Below are positions 6,771 through 14,068 of a stretch of 21,257 nt of DNA, in pieces. Position 1 is the stretch's first letter; each line of letters opens with the position of its first letter. Both the position numbers and the translations under genes were made by a program. The notes below the pieces were generated by a model, which saw nothing but the letters and a program-made list of their open reading frames with translations, had not been told where the DNA came from and did no database searches. Origin of the DNA: Chloroflexota bacterium (GTDB lineage: Bacteria > Chloroflexota > Anaerolineae > B4-G1 > SLSP01); assembly GCA_022707665.1 (NCBI GenBank), contig JAKJAE010000009.1, forward strand, positions 1 to 21,257. Direction: 5' to 3'.

Positions 6771-8110
6771 ACGATCTCACACCCCAAAGATTATGGCAGG
6801 CAACGCTGGGCGAGCTTGAGCTCAAGATGGCCCGAGCGACCTTTGATACATGGCTCAGAGACACTCACGCGATCGGTGTCGAGAATGAAGACACCCTCGT
6901 CATCGGTGTCAAGAACGGTTATGCGGTTGAGTGGCTGGAGAACCGGCTCTATCCCGTCATCAAACGAACCCTGGCACGGCTCACAGGCGCGGAGATGGAG
7001 GCACGTTTCGTTGTCTGGGACGCAAGACAGGCCGAGAGTGCCTTACCCCCCCTGTTCGTAGCGGTCGATGAGACTCCCCACCAACCACCCCGGGACCCGG
7101 GCCTCAACAGCAGCTATACGTTCGAGTCCTTTGTGGTAGGGCCCAGCAACCGGCTGGCACAGGCGGCCTCTCAGGCAGTCGCTGAGTCGCCGGCCAAGGC
7201 TTACAACCCCCTGTTCATCCACGGTGGCGTGGGCCTCGGGAAAACGCATCTCCTTCACGCCATCGGCCATCTCTGTTTCCGCCAGGGTTTGCAGGTGATC
7301 TATGTCACCTCAGAGACCTTCACCAACGAGCTGATTGAAGCCATCCGGACCCACACAACGGAGCAGTTCCGGGAGCGCTATCGCAATGCTGACGTGTTGC
7401 TTGTCGACGATATCCAGTTCATCGCCGGAAAGGAAAGCACGCAGGAGGAGTTCTTCCATACCTTTAACACGTTGCGCGACAACGGTCGGCAGATCGTGTT
7501 GAGCAGCGACCGGGTACCCAAGGCCATGGTCACGCTGGAAGAACGATTGCGGTCTCGCTTCGAGTGGGGCTTGATGGTGGATATTCAGACGCCCGACTAC
7601 GAGACCCGTATGGCGATTCTGCAATCGAAGGCGGAGCAGAATAACGTCGAGGTGCCCAACGAGCTGCTTAGCTACATTGCCACCAATATCGAGAGCAACA
7701 TCCGTGAGTTGGAAGGGGCGCTGAATCGGGTATTGGCAATGAGCCGGCTGACCGGGCTGCCACTGGAGAAGCAGGTAGCGGAGAAGGCTCTGGCGGATCT
7801 GCTCCCCAACCGGCCCGAAGTTTCAGCGGCGGACATCATCAGTGCTGTGGCCAGCTTCTTCAACGTCTCACCAGACGAGTTGAGGGGGACGCGCCGCACG
7901 CGCAGCATCGCGCAGCCACGGCAGATCGCGATGTACCTGATGCGAGAGGAAACCGATGCGTCGCTTCCCCAGATCGGCGCCGAGCTCGGGGGTAGAGATC
8001 ACACAACAGTCCTCTATGGCTACGAGCGGGTGCGAGCCAGACTGGAGCAGGATGACGGTTTCAAACGTGAGATGATGCTCCTCAAGGGTCAGCTCTACGG
8101 TGAAAATTAA
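6767..8110 (+). CDS. dnaA: Chromosomal replication initiator DnaA
   Basis: Binds DnaA boxes and opens the origin to start chromosome replication; also a transcription regulator. With the GTG start at 6767 it is 447 aa, a normal length with a short linker. Domain I starts at once (NDLTPQRLWQATLGELE). The AAA+ domain has Walker A GGVGLGKT (153-160), Walker B LLVDDIQF with D214/D215 and sensor VLSSDR. The C-terminal DNA-binding domain carries the signature GGRDHTTVLYGYE (408-420). AAGGAG (6755-6760) lies 6 nt before the GTG and supports this start. An in-frame ATG at 6614 would add 51 residues unlike any DnaA domain and is rejected. Two DnaA boxes upstream make autoregulation plausible. Confidence 0.97.
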   Translation: MNDLTPQRLWQATLGELELKMARATFDTWLRDTHAIGVENEDTLVIGVKNGYAVEWLENRLYPVIKRTLARLTGAEMEARFVVWDARQAESALPPLFVAVDETPHQPPRDPGLNSSYTFESFVVGPSNRLAQAASQAVAESPAKAYNPLFIHGGVGLGKTHLLHAIGHLCFRQGLQVIYVTSETFTNELIEAIRTHTTEQFRERYRNADVLLVDDIQFIAGKESTQEEFFHTFNTLRDNGRQIVLSSDRVPKAMVTLEERLRSRFEWGLMVDIQTPDYETRMAILQSKAEQNNVEVPNELLSYIATNIESNIRELEGALNRVLAMSRLTGLPLEKQVAEKALADLLPNRPEVSAADIISAVASFFNVSPDELRGTRRTRSIAQPRQIAMYLMREETDASLPQIGAELGGRDHTTVLYGYERVRARLEQDDGFKREMMLLKGQLYGEN

Positions 8111-8153
8111 CCGAAGCCGCCTGGAGAAACTGCAACTGCCCTGATGAAGTTAG

Positions 8154-8209
8154 CTCTCATTCTAGCACAGACCGGCGCCCGGGTGCGCCGGTCTGTGCTA
8201 GAATGAGAG
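8154..8209. repeat. 25-bp perfect inverted repeat between dnaA and lactate permease
   Basis: Arms at 8154-8178 and 8185-8209 are exact reverse complements over 25 bp, around the 6-nt loop CCGGGT. As RNA it would form a very stable hairpin 44 nt after the dnaA stop, but no T-tract follows on either strand, so it is not a textbook intrinsic terminator. Each arm contains TGCTAGAAT, an extended -10-like sequence, facing outward. It could be a terminator or RNA-processing stem, an operator, or a relic of a small mobile element. Confidence 0.85.
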
Positions 8210-8249
8210 GCCACTGAAGCGATCTCACCTCCCGGAAGAGGCAACCTGC

Positions 8250-9782
8250 ATGAATACCCTCCTGGCTAGCATTCCCCTCGTCACCATCCTTGTGCTCATG
8301 GTCAGATATCGCTGGAGCGGTTCCAAAGCAGGGGCCGCCGGGTGGGCAGCAGCGCTAGTCATCGCGGCCTTGCGTTTTGGTGCAGGCACCAGCGTCCTCT
8401 TCTGGGCGCAGGTGGAGGGCCTGTTCCGGGCATTGTACGTGCTCTACATCATCTGGGGCGCCCTCATCTTCTTCCGCGTCACAGAGGCCGATGGCACATT
8501 GGCGGCGATGAGCACGATTCTGCAGCGCCTGGCTCCGGACAGGACACTGCAAATGCTCCTGCTGGCCTATGGCTTTGCCTCCTTCCTCCAGGGCGTCGGT
8601 GGCTATGGCGTTCCGGTCGCAGTCGTAGCGCCGATTCTGGTCTCGATAGGATTTGCAGCCCCCCAGGCCGTGATCCTCACCTCGCTTGGGCACAGTTGGT
8701 CGATCTCATTCGGATCACTGGGCGCCTCATACGAAGCACTGGTATCAGCTACGGGCCTGGAGGGGGCGTTCATCGGGCCGTGGATGGCAAGCGTCCTGGG
8801 CGTTGTTTGCCTGATCGTGGGCGCGCTGGTGTTGGGCATTGGTGCCGACAAGGGTAGTCTGAGACGTGGGGTGGGTCCTCTTGTCTCTATGGGACTGGCC
8901 ATGAGTCTGGTGCAGTACGCCGCGGTCCGTATCGGCGTGGTGAACATCTCGGCGATGCTGGGAGCGCTGGCAGGGCTGATCGTTGGGGGTCTGTGGGCGC
9001 TCTGGCGCGCGCGCCGTACTACCGGAGCGGAGAGCACCCCGGCGATAAGTGGCGCTATGCTCCTCCGCGTGCTCCCTTACCTGATGCTGATTGCCATCAT
9101 CATGATCGTGAACTTCGTGCCGGCGCTGTCTGCAGCCCTCAACCACATCAAGATTGTTTTCGATATCCCCGCTCGATCTCTCGCCGACGGCACCCTCCTT
9201 CCGCCGGGCAAGACACAGACGATCTCGGTCTTCGGTCATCCTGGAGCGCAGCTCATATACGCCGCCGGGATCGCGGTGCTGCTCGCCATACGCCGTGGCA
9301 GCCTTCCGCCGGGGAGTGGCGCCAAAATCCGGGCAGGTGTGCTCCGGAGTGGAATGCAGTCGACGTTGGGGATCTTGACGATGATGGCTATGGCCATCAC
9401 GATGCAGGCCTCAGGAATGGTATCCGAGCTGGCAAGTGCGATGGCAGCCCTTGCCGGGCAGCTCTTCCCAGTCGTAGCCCCCTTCATTGGGGCGTTGGGA
9501 GCCTTCATGACAGGAAGCAACACCAACGCCAACGTATTGATGGGGGCCTTACAGCTTGAGGTCGCCCAGAGGCTCGGCCTGTTCATCCCACTCATCTTGG
9601 GACTGCACAATGCAGGGGGGGCCCTGGGATCCATTTTCGCGCCCGCCAAGATCATGGTGGGCTGTAGCACGGTGGGACTGGGCGGGAGCGAGGGCGACGT
9701 TCTCCGCCGGACCACGTCCTATAGCCTGATCGTCATCGCGATCATTGGCGTGCTCGGACTGCTCGTTACCAGGCTGCTCTAG
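8250..9782 (+). CDS. lctP: L-lactate permease family transporter
   Basis: Predicted inner-membrane carrier that imports L-lactate, and in some members glycolate, with protons. The 510-aa protein is almost wholly hydrophobic, with roughly a dozen or more membrane segments, and matches the family length of about 500-550. Family-like features are the glycine-rich GVGGYGVPVAVV (about 115-126) and the polar membrane loop FMTGSNTNANVLMGALQ (about 420-436), followed by GLHNAGGALGSIFAP. GGAAGAGG (8234-8241) precedes the ATG. It stands alone: no lactate dehydrogenase or LldEFG gene is in view, so the substrate is taken from the family. The gene downstream has its own promoter. Confidence 0.87.
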   Translation: MNTLLASIPLVTILVLMVRYRWSGSKAGAAGWAAALVIAALRFGAGTSVLFWAQVEGLFRALYVLYIIWGALIFFRVTEADGTLAAMSTILQRLAPDRTLQMLLLAYGFASFLQGVGGYGVPVAVVAPILVSIGFAAPQAVILTSLGHSWSISFGSLGASYEALVSATGLEGAFIGPWMASVLGVVCLIVGALVLGIGADKGSLRRGVGPLVSMGLAMSLVQYAAVRIGVVNISAMLGALAGLIVGGLWALWRARRTTGAESTPAISGAMLLRVLPYLMLIAIIMIVNFVPALSAALNHIKIVFDIPARSLADGTLLPPGKTQTISVFGHPGAQLIYAAGIAVLLAIRRGSLPPGSGAKIRAGVLRSGMQSTLGILTMMAMAITMQASGMVSELASAMAALAGQLFPVVAPFIGALGAFMTGSNTNANVLMGALQLEVAQRLGLFIPLILGLHNAGGALGSIFAPAKIMVGCSTVGLGGSEGDVLRRTTSYSLIVIAIIGVLGLLVTRLL

Positions 9783-9818
9783 GATGAGCGCCTGGCTGGC
9801 ATTGCTGTGGAATCAGGC

Positions 9819-9847
9819 TTGTGAGCGCCCCTATGCCGCGATATAAT
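9819..9847 (+). promoter_or_regulatory. Promoter of the REC-CpaE gene
   Basis: TTGTGA (9819-9824) and a perfect TATAAT (9842-9847) are 17 bp apart. The expected start is near 9854, downstream of an ATG at 9846 that sits in the -10 box itself. This rules out that ATG for this transcript and supports the start at 9885. Confidence 0.8.
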
Positions 9848-9884
9848 GAAGCAAGCTGCAGTCCAGGAAAGTGAGCAAGTCCTG

Positions 9885-11033
9885 ATGGAACGTCGCCTGA
9901 TCCTGATAGCGGATGACGATGTCGATGCGCTCAGACTCGTAGGCCTTATGCTCGAGCGTCAGGGCTATGCCATCACCGTCGCTGCAAACGGGCATCAAGC
10001 TGTTGAGAGGGCTCTGGAGATGCAGCCAGCCCTCATCATCCTCGACGTTATGATGCCCGACATGGATGGTTACGCGGTTGCCACACAGTTGCGCCACCAT
10101 CCCGCCACCGAGTCGATTCCGATTCTGATGTTCACTGCCCGCGCAGCAGTCAGTGATCGCTTGGCGGGCCTCCAGGCCGGTGTCGACGACTATCTGACAA
10201 AGCCCATTCGTCCACAAGAGCTCATTGCTCGCGTCGAGACGCTGCTCGAACGGCAGACGCACCCACGTGAGGAACCTGCGCATGGTAAGGTCGTCGGGTT
10301 CCTGCCGACCAAAGGTGGAATCGGCACCAGTACGCTCGCACTGAACACGGCGATTGAGCTCATGCATATGCACAAAGACACGACGGCGGCTCTTGTGGAA
10401 TTGCAGGAAGGAAACGCAGTCCTTGCACTTCATATGGGACTCGACACGCCATCAGAAGTCACCGCCGGGCTGCCGGCGCTGTACGAAAAACCGCTGGCGC
10501 AGCTCACAGCAACCACCGTGCGGCAGGCTCTGATCAAACACGAATCGGGAGTGCGCGCACTCCTTGCTAGCCCAGAACCGGCAGGAACGGGCCCCGTTGG
10601 CGATCGAGCCTATGTCCGCGCCATTGTCCGATACCTCAGAATCGACTATGACTACGTGGTGCTGGATCTACCTGCACGGCTCGGAGACCCCCAGAAGGAA
10701 GCCCTGTCGTTGTGTAGCCAGGTGATCCTTACCGTGGAGCCCAACCGCGTGGGCGTCGCGCTGGCCAACTCGATGATCACGGCACTCGAGTCACTGGGTG
10801 TACCACGGCAGGCGACCCGTGCCGTGCTCATCCACAGAGCACCAGCCTCCGGTACCATCAGCCGCACCATGGTCGAGCAGATGATCCGCCTCGAGATGAT
10901 CGCAGCCATTCCCCCCGTCCCCGACCTCGCATACGCTAGCATCCAAAACGGCAAGCCCATCATCGAGATGCAGCCCCAGAGCCTTGTCTCGCAGCAGATT
11001 CGCCGGGTGGTTCAGGCAATCGCCGAAGACTGA
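9885..11033 (+). CDS. Response-regulator receiver fused to CpaE/MinD-like ATPase
   Basis: Two-domain protein of 382 aa. The receiver domain (about 1-122) is intact, with acidic D10/D11, phospho-acceptor D54 in ILDVMMPDMDGY, T84 and K106. The second domain (about 137-382) is a CpaE/MinD-type ATPase with KGGIGTST (143-150): it keeps the signature lysine K143 of the deviant Walker A motif but has T148 where MinD has the P-loop lysine, as is usual in CpaE. DYVVLDLPARLGD is the Walker B-like region. CpaE proteins help position Tad/Flp pili or similar polar structures. No pilus genes or histidine kinase are nearby, so this is an orphan and its partner is unknown. Start chosen from the promoter position. 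Confidence 0.87.
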   Translation: MERRLILIADDDVDALRLVGLMLERQGYAITVAANGHQAVERALEMQPALIILDVMMPDMDGYAVATQLRHHPATESIPILMFTARAAVSDRLAGLQAGVDDYLTKPIRPQELIARVETLLERQTHPREEPAHGKVVGFLPTKGGIGTSTLALNTAIELMHMHKDTTAALVELQEGNAVLALHMGLDTPSEVTAGLPALYEKPLAQLTATTVRQALIKHESGVRALLASPEPAGTGPVGDRAYVRAIVRYLRIDYDYVVLDLPARLGDPQKEALSLCSQVILTVEPNRVGVALANSMITALESLGVPRQATRAVLIHRAPASGTISRTMVEQMIRLEMIAAIPPVPDLAYASIQNGKPIIEMQPQSLVSQQIRRVVQAIAED

Positions 11034-11076
11034 GGTCGCGACGGGATCCTGTTACTGACACGCAAGCGCGGTGGAG

Positions 11077-11100
11077 GGCCCGCCGATACAGGCGGCCTTT
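11077..11100 (+). terminator. Possible weak terminator after REC-CpaE gene
   Basis: GGCCCGCC (11077-11084) can pair with GGCGGCC (11091-11097), with one bulged base and a GATACA loop, followed by only three T residues. Position 44 nt past the stop fits, but the T-tract is poor. Confidence 0.35.
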
Positions 11101-11133
11101 GGTCAACACGCTCACGCAAGCGTTACTTCATCC

Positions 11134-11162
11134 TTTACACAACAACCGTTAAATGGTATAAT
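11134..11162 (+). promoter_or_regulatory. greA-lysS promoter
   Basis: TTTACA (11134-11139) and a perfect TATAAT (11157-11162) with 17-bp spacing. The region just upstream is AT-rich compared with its surroundings. The expected start near 11169 lies at the foot of the terminator hairpin described next. Confidence 0.85.
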
Positions 11163-11166
11163 AAGC

Positions 11167-11206
11167 AAACCTGAAAGCCCGCTCGGGCTTCCGGGTTTTG
11201 TTTTTA
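11167..11206 (+). terminator. Leader terminator (possible attenuator) between greA promoter and greA
   Basis: AAACCTG-A-AAGCCC (11167-11180) pairs with GGGCTT-C-CGGGTTT (11185-11198) as 13 pairs, counting one G-T wobble, with a single A/C mismatch and a GCTC loop. It is followed by a T-rich run (TGTTTTTA, 11199-11206). It has all parts of an intrinsic terminator. Because the promoter lies directly upstream, most transcripts could end after about 35-40 nt unless the polymerase reads through. E. coli greA also has a leader terminator that yields short RNAs (GraL). Confidence 0.75.
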
Positions 11207-11256
11207 TCATGGCCCTGACACAAGAGGACGTGTGGGCGCCTGGAGGAAATAGTGCA

Positions 11257-11733
11257 ATGAGTAGTCACGATGTCGTGTATTTGACCCAAGAAGGTTTCGA
11301 TGCCCTGAGCGAGGAGTTGGAGTACCTCAAGTCAGTCCGCCGTCTCGAGGTTGCGGAAAGGCTGCACAATGCGTTGGGAGAAGGCGAACTGATAGAGAAC
11401 GCGGAGTTGGAGATCGCCAGGAGCGAACAGGCCTTCGTGGAGGGTAGAATTCTCGACCTCGAGGAAAGACTTCGCAGGGCACAGATCATATCCAGGAATG
11501 GCCCTGATTCCGATGTGGTCGGTATTGGTAGCACTGTGACGGTCAGAGAGCGTGGGGAGAGCGAGGACGAGGAGTACTTCGTGGTCGGTTCCTCGGAGGC
11601 AGATCCCAGTAACGGTCGGATCTCGAATGAGTCCCCCCTTGGCCAGGCACTGATCGGCAAACGGGTGGGCAACAAGGCCGTTGTGCGGGCACCTGATGGT
11701 GATTTGGTGTTCGATATCAAAGCGATCCGCTAG
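11257..11733 (+). CDS. greA: Transcription elongation factor GreA
   Basis: Enters the secondary channel of RNA polymerase and stimulates cleavage of backtracked RNA. The 158-aa length is exactly that of the family. An N-terminal coiled coil (about 1-78) is followed by a C-terminal FKBP-like domain (VGIGSTVTV, then ISNESPLGQALIGKRVGN). The coiled-coil tip reads GELIENAE (43-50), where E. coli has GDLKENAE; the first acidic residue (Asp41 in E. coli) is Glu44 here, the second is kept as Glu47. GGAGG at 11242-11246 supports the ATG at 11257; upstream in-frame starts such as 11209 lack a ribosome site and lie next to the terminator. lysS follows after 9 nt, so the two are co-transcribed. Confidence 0.94.
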   Translation: MSSHDVVYLTQEGFDALSEELEYLKSVRRLEVAERLHNALGEGELIENAELEIARSEQAFVEGRILDLEERLRRAQIISRNGPDSDVVGIGSTVTVRERGESEDEEYFVVGSSEADPSNGRISNESPLGQALIGKRVGNKAVVRAPDGDLVFDIKAIR

Positions 11734-11742
11734 GGACCATCG

Positions 11743-13254
11743 ATGGAACTCAACGATCTGGAGCGACAACGTGCTGAGAAGGTAACTCGGCTTCAGGAAG
11801 CCAATGTCGCTCCCTACCCTCATCGCTCTCACCGAACGCACACGACAGCACAAGCCATCGCTGCCTTTGAGGCCTCAGTAGCGGACGGCTCTCCAGCACC
11901 ACAGGTTACCGTGGCTGGTCGAGTGGTTAGCATGCGCAATATGGGCAAACTCATGTTTGCGCACATCGAGGATGCCGCGGATCGCTTACAGTTGTTCATT
12001 CGTAGCAACGACCTCGGCGAGGACGCCTTCAACCTGCTGAAGCGTACCGTCGATCTTGGTGACTTCGTCGAGGCAACGGGCACCATGGTCCGAACCCGTA
12101 CAGGTGAGATCAGTGTGCAGGCCGAGACCGTGACGATGCTGGCAAAAGCAATCACACCCCTGCCCATTCCAAAGGAACTCGAGGATGAGCAAGGCAATAT
12201 TACGCGCTTCAGCGCCTTCTCGGACATCGAGGAACGGTACCGGCAGCGCTATGCGGACCTCGCCGTTAACCGCGAGGTTCGGGAGATCTTTCGCGTCCGC
12301 TCCAGAATGATCACTGCCCTTCGATCGTGGCTCGACAGTCACGATTACCTGGAGGTTGAGACGCCGATCCTGCAGCCGATCTACGGTGGGGCTGCTGCGC
12401 GACCGTTCACGACTTTCCATAACCAGCTCAAGCAGAATCTGTACCTGCGGATCTCGTTCGAGCTCTATCTCAAGCGCTTGCTTGTCGGAATGTACGAACG
12501 GGTCTACGAGATCGGACGCGACTTCAGAAACGAGGGAGTCTCTTACAAGCACAATCCCGAGTTCACCCAACTGGAGCTCTATTGTGCCTACACGGATCTC
12601 TACGGCATCATGGAAACGGTCGAACAGATGCTGGCGCACGTAGCAGAAGCCACGCTTGGCTCGCGGCAGCTATCCTTTGCCGGGCAGGACATCGACTTGA
12701 CGCCCCCATGGCGTCGGGCTACCCTCCGCGATGTCATTCAGCAAGCCACAGGCATCGACTACGTGGCCTATCCTGACGCCGATCGACTGCGTACGGAAAT
12801 GCGCCAGCGGGGCTATGCTGCCGCCAGTGACGCCAGTTGGGGGCACCTCGTGGACACGCTGCTTGGCGAAGCCGAGCCGCATCTCATACAGCCCACGTTC
12901 GTGCACGACTATCCGGTTGAGATCTCGCCACTTGCCAAGCACAAGCCAGATGATCCGACGCACGTTGAGCGCTTCGAGCTCTTCGTCGGCGGAATGGAGA
13001 TGGGCAATGCGTTTACGGAGCTCAACGACCCATTCGAACAGGAGCGACGCTTTGTGCAGCAGGGTCGAGCCTACGAAGCTGGAGATCAGGAAGCTCAGCC
13101 TATGGATGAGGATTATCTTCAGGCAATGATGTACGGAATGCCCCCAAACGGTGGATTTGGCCTGGGTATTGACCGTCTCGCGATGCTCTTCACCGATCAC
13201 CGCTCGATCCGTGACGTCCTGTTGTACCCCCACCTGCGTTCGCGCGACCAGTAA
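11743..13254 (+). CDS. lysS: Lysyl-tRNA synthetase, class II
   Basis: Charges tRNA-Lys with lysine in the cytoplasm. The 503-aa protein has the N-terminal OB-fold anticodon-binding domain (about 55-160, with VAGRVVSMRNMGKLMFAHIE), the class II catalytic core with motif 1 region (LEVETPILQP), motif 2 FRNEGVSYKHNPEFTQLELY (261-280, R262) and motif 3 GFGLGIDRLAM (about 471-481). ELYLKRLLVGMYERVYEIG is typical of the family. One visible variant is GGMEMGNAFTELNDP, where many bacterial enzymes have GGREIAN. The start overlaps no other gene; AGGGA (11732-11736) may serve as its ribosome site. It is the second gene of the greA-lysS unit. Confidence 0.96.
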   Translation: MELNDLERQRAEKVTRLQEANVAPYPHRSHRTHTTAQAIAAFEASVADGSPAPQVTVAGRVVSMRNMGKLMFAHIEDAADRLQLFIRSNDLGEDAFNLLKRTVDLGDFVEATGTMVRTRTGEISVQAETVTMLAKAITPLPIPKELEDEQGNITRFSAFSDIEERYRQRYADLAVNREVREIFRVRSRMITALRSWLDSHDYLEVETPILQPIYGGAAARPFTTFHNQLKQNLYLRISFELYLKRLLVGMYERVYEIGRDFRNEGVSYKHNPEFTQLELYCAYTDLYGIMETVEQMLAHVAEATLGSRQLSFAGQDIDLTPPWRRATLRDVIQQATGIDYVAYPDADRLRTEMRQRGYAAASDASWGHLVDTLLGEAEPHLIQPTFVHDYPVEISPLAKHKPDDPTHVERFELFVGGMEMGNAFTELNDPFEQERRFVQQGRAYEAGDQEAQPMDEDYLQAMMYGMPPNGGFGLGIDRLAMLFTDHRSIRDVLLYPHLRSRDQ

Positions 13255-13273
13255 CTCCAACAGTCAGAAGCAG

Positions 13274-13309
13274 CGAGGGGGCACGTTAGTCGTGCCCCCT
13301 CGTTTTCTT
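13274..13309 (+). terminator. Intrinsic terminator after lysS
   Basis: CGAGGGGGCACG (13274-13285) and CGTGCCCCCTCG (13291-13302) form a perfect 12-bp stem with a TTAGT loop, followed by TTTTCTT. It ends the greA-lysS transcript and sits between convergent genes. Confidence 0.93.
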
Positions 13310-13324
13310 GGCCTTACGGTAAGT

Positions 13325-13963
13325 TCAGCGTTCTCCACTGACCTCGGCGTCGAGCTGGTCGTAGAAGGCCTCCATGATCATGTGGCGTGCAGCAGCGATG
13401 CGGCGGCCCTCCTGCGTATAGAGTTGGTCCTTGATGCGAGAGAGCTTGACGACGAACTCATGTATAGGCGTGTGCTGCTCCGGGTCATCTCCTTCAGCTT
13501 CCCAACGCGCGACATCGACAGCAACGCGTGGAGCCCACAAGCGCTGTCGGTGTGCCCCACCGTAGGCAAATGCCCGGGCGATGCCAACAGCGCCGATGGC
13601 ATCAAGCTTGTCGGCGTCGAAGAGCACCTGTGCCTCGAGCGTCTGCGGTGCAGGAGCTGCGCGGAATCGATGGGCCAGGATCGCGTGCACAACAGCCGCC
13701 AAGCGTTCTTCCGGGATGCCGAAGTCTGCCAGATAGCAGCGCGCACGGGCTGCAGCTACTTCAGCATGGTTCAGCCCACTCGCTTGCGCTTCAGCACGTC
13801 CCCAGTCGTGCAATAACGCGGCGGTTCGAACGACCCAAAGGTCGGCACCCTCCACAGCAGCAATGTGCTCAGACAGCGCAAGCACTCGCAGAATGTGGTC
13901 AAAGTCGTGGACGCTGTCGGCATCGCCGTAGAGAGCACGAGCAGCCTCGATGGTCAGTTCCAC
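13325..13963 (-). CDS. HD-domain phosphohydrolase
   Basis: A 212-aa metal-dependent phosphohydrolase of the HD superfamily, in the group of small soluble proteins that includes E. coli YedJ. The metal ligands are visible: H23 in HDFDHILRV, H52-D53 in LLHDWGR, H93 and H98 in VHAILAH, and D116/D121 in FDADKLDAIG. The substrate is not known; related proteins act on nucleotides or other phosphate esters. It starts with GTG at 13963, 6 nt after GGAGG (13974-13970), a strong ribosome site. A terminator-like hairpin separates it from the upstream M23 gene, and it is convergent with lysS. No promoter of its own was recognised. Confidence 0.88.
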   Translation of the reverse strand: MELTIEAARALYGDADSVHDFDHILRVLALSEHIAAVEGADLWVVRTAALLHDWGRAEAQASGLNHAEVAAARARCYLADFGIPEERLAAVVHAILAHRFRAAPAPQTLEAQVLFDADKLDAIGAVGIARAFAYGGAHRQRLWAPRVAVDVARWEAEGDDPEQHTPIHEFVVKLSRIKDQLYTQEGRRIAAARHMIMEAFYDQLDAEVSGER

Positions 13964-13977
13964 CTCTCACCTCCGTA

Positions 13978-14010
13978 CACAACCAAACCGCAAGCCAGCA
14001 GGCTTGCGGT
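13978..14010 (-). terminator. Probable terminator after the LysM-M23 pair
   Basis: ACCGCAAGCC and GGCTTGCGGT (13987-13996 and 14001-14010) form a perfect 10-bp stem with a 4-nt loop. Read on the minus strand, the stem is followed by TTGGTTGTG, a T-rich but interrupted run. It lies 58 bp past the end of the second M23 gene and just upstream of the HD gene. Confidence 0.6.
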
Positions 14011-14068
14011 CTGATTTCCTGGAATGCAGAACGGTCTAACTCCGGCACTTCTCACCGGCGTGCCGCTG

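Noticed and set aside
9846..9884. Upstream in-frame ATG for the REC-CpaE gene
   Set aside because: The ATG lies within the TATAAT box, before the predicted transcription start, and adds 13 residues ahead of a receiver domain that normally starts as at 9885.
11071..11256. Longer GreA starting at 11071 or 11209
   Set aside because: The extra segment spans the promoter and terminator; GreA is exactly 158 aa from 11257, which has GGAGG upstream.
13987..14010. Inverted repeat as an operator of the HD gene
   Set aside because: Its place after the M23 gene and the T-rich run on the minus strand fit a terminator better; no promoter is seen beside it.
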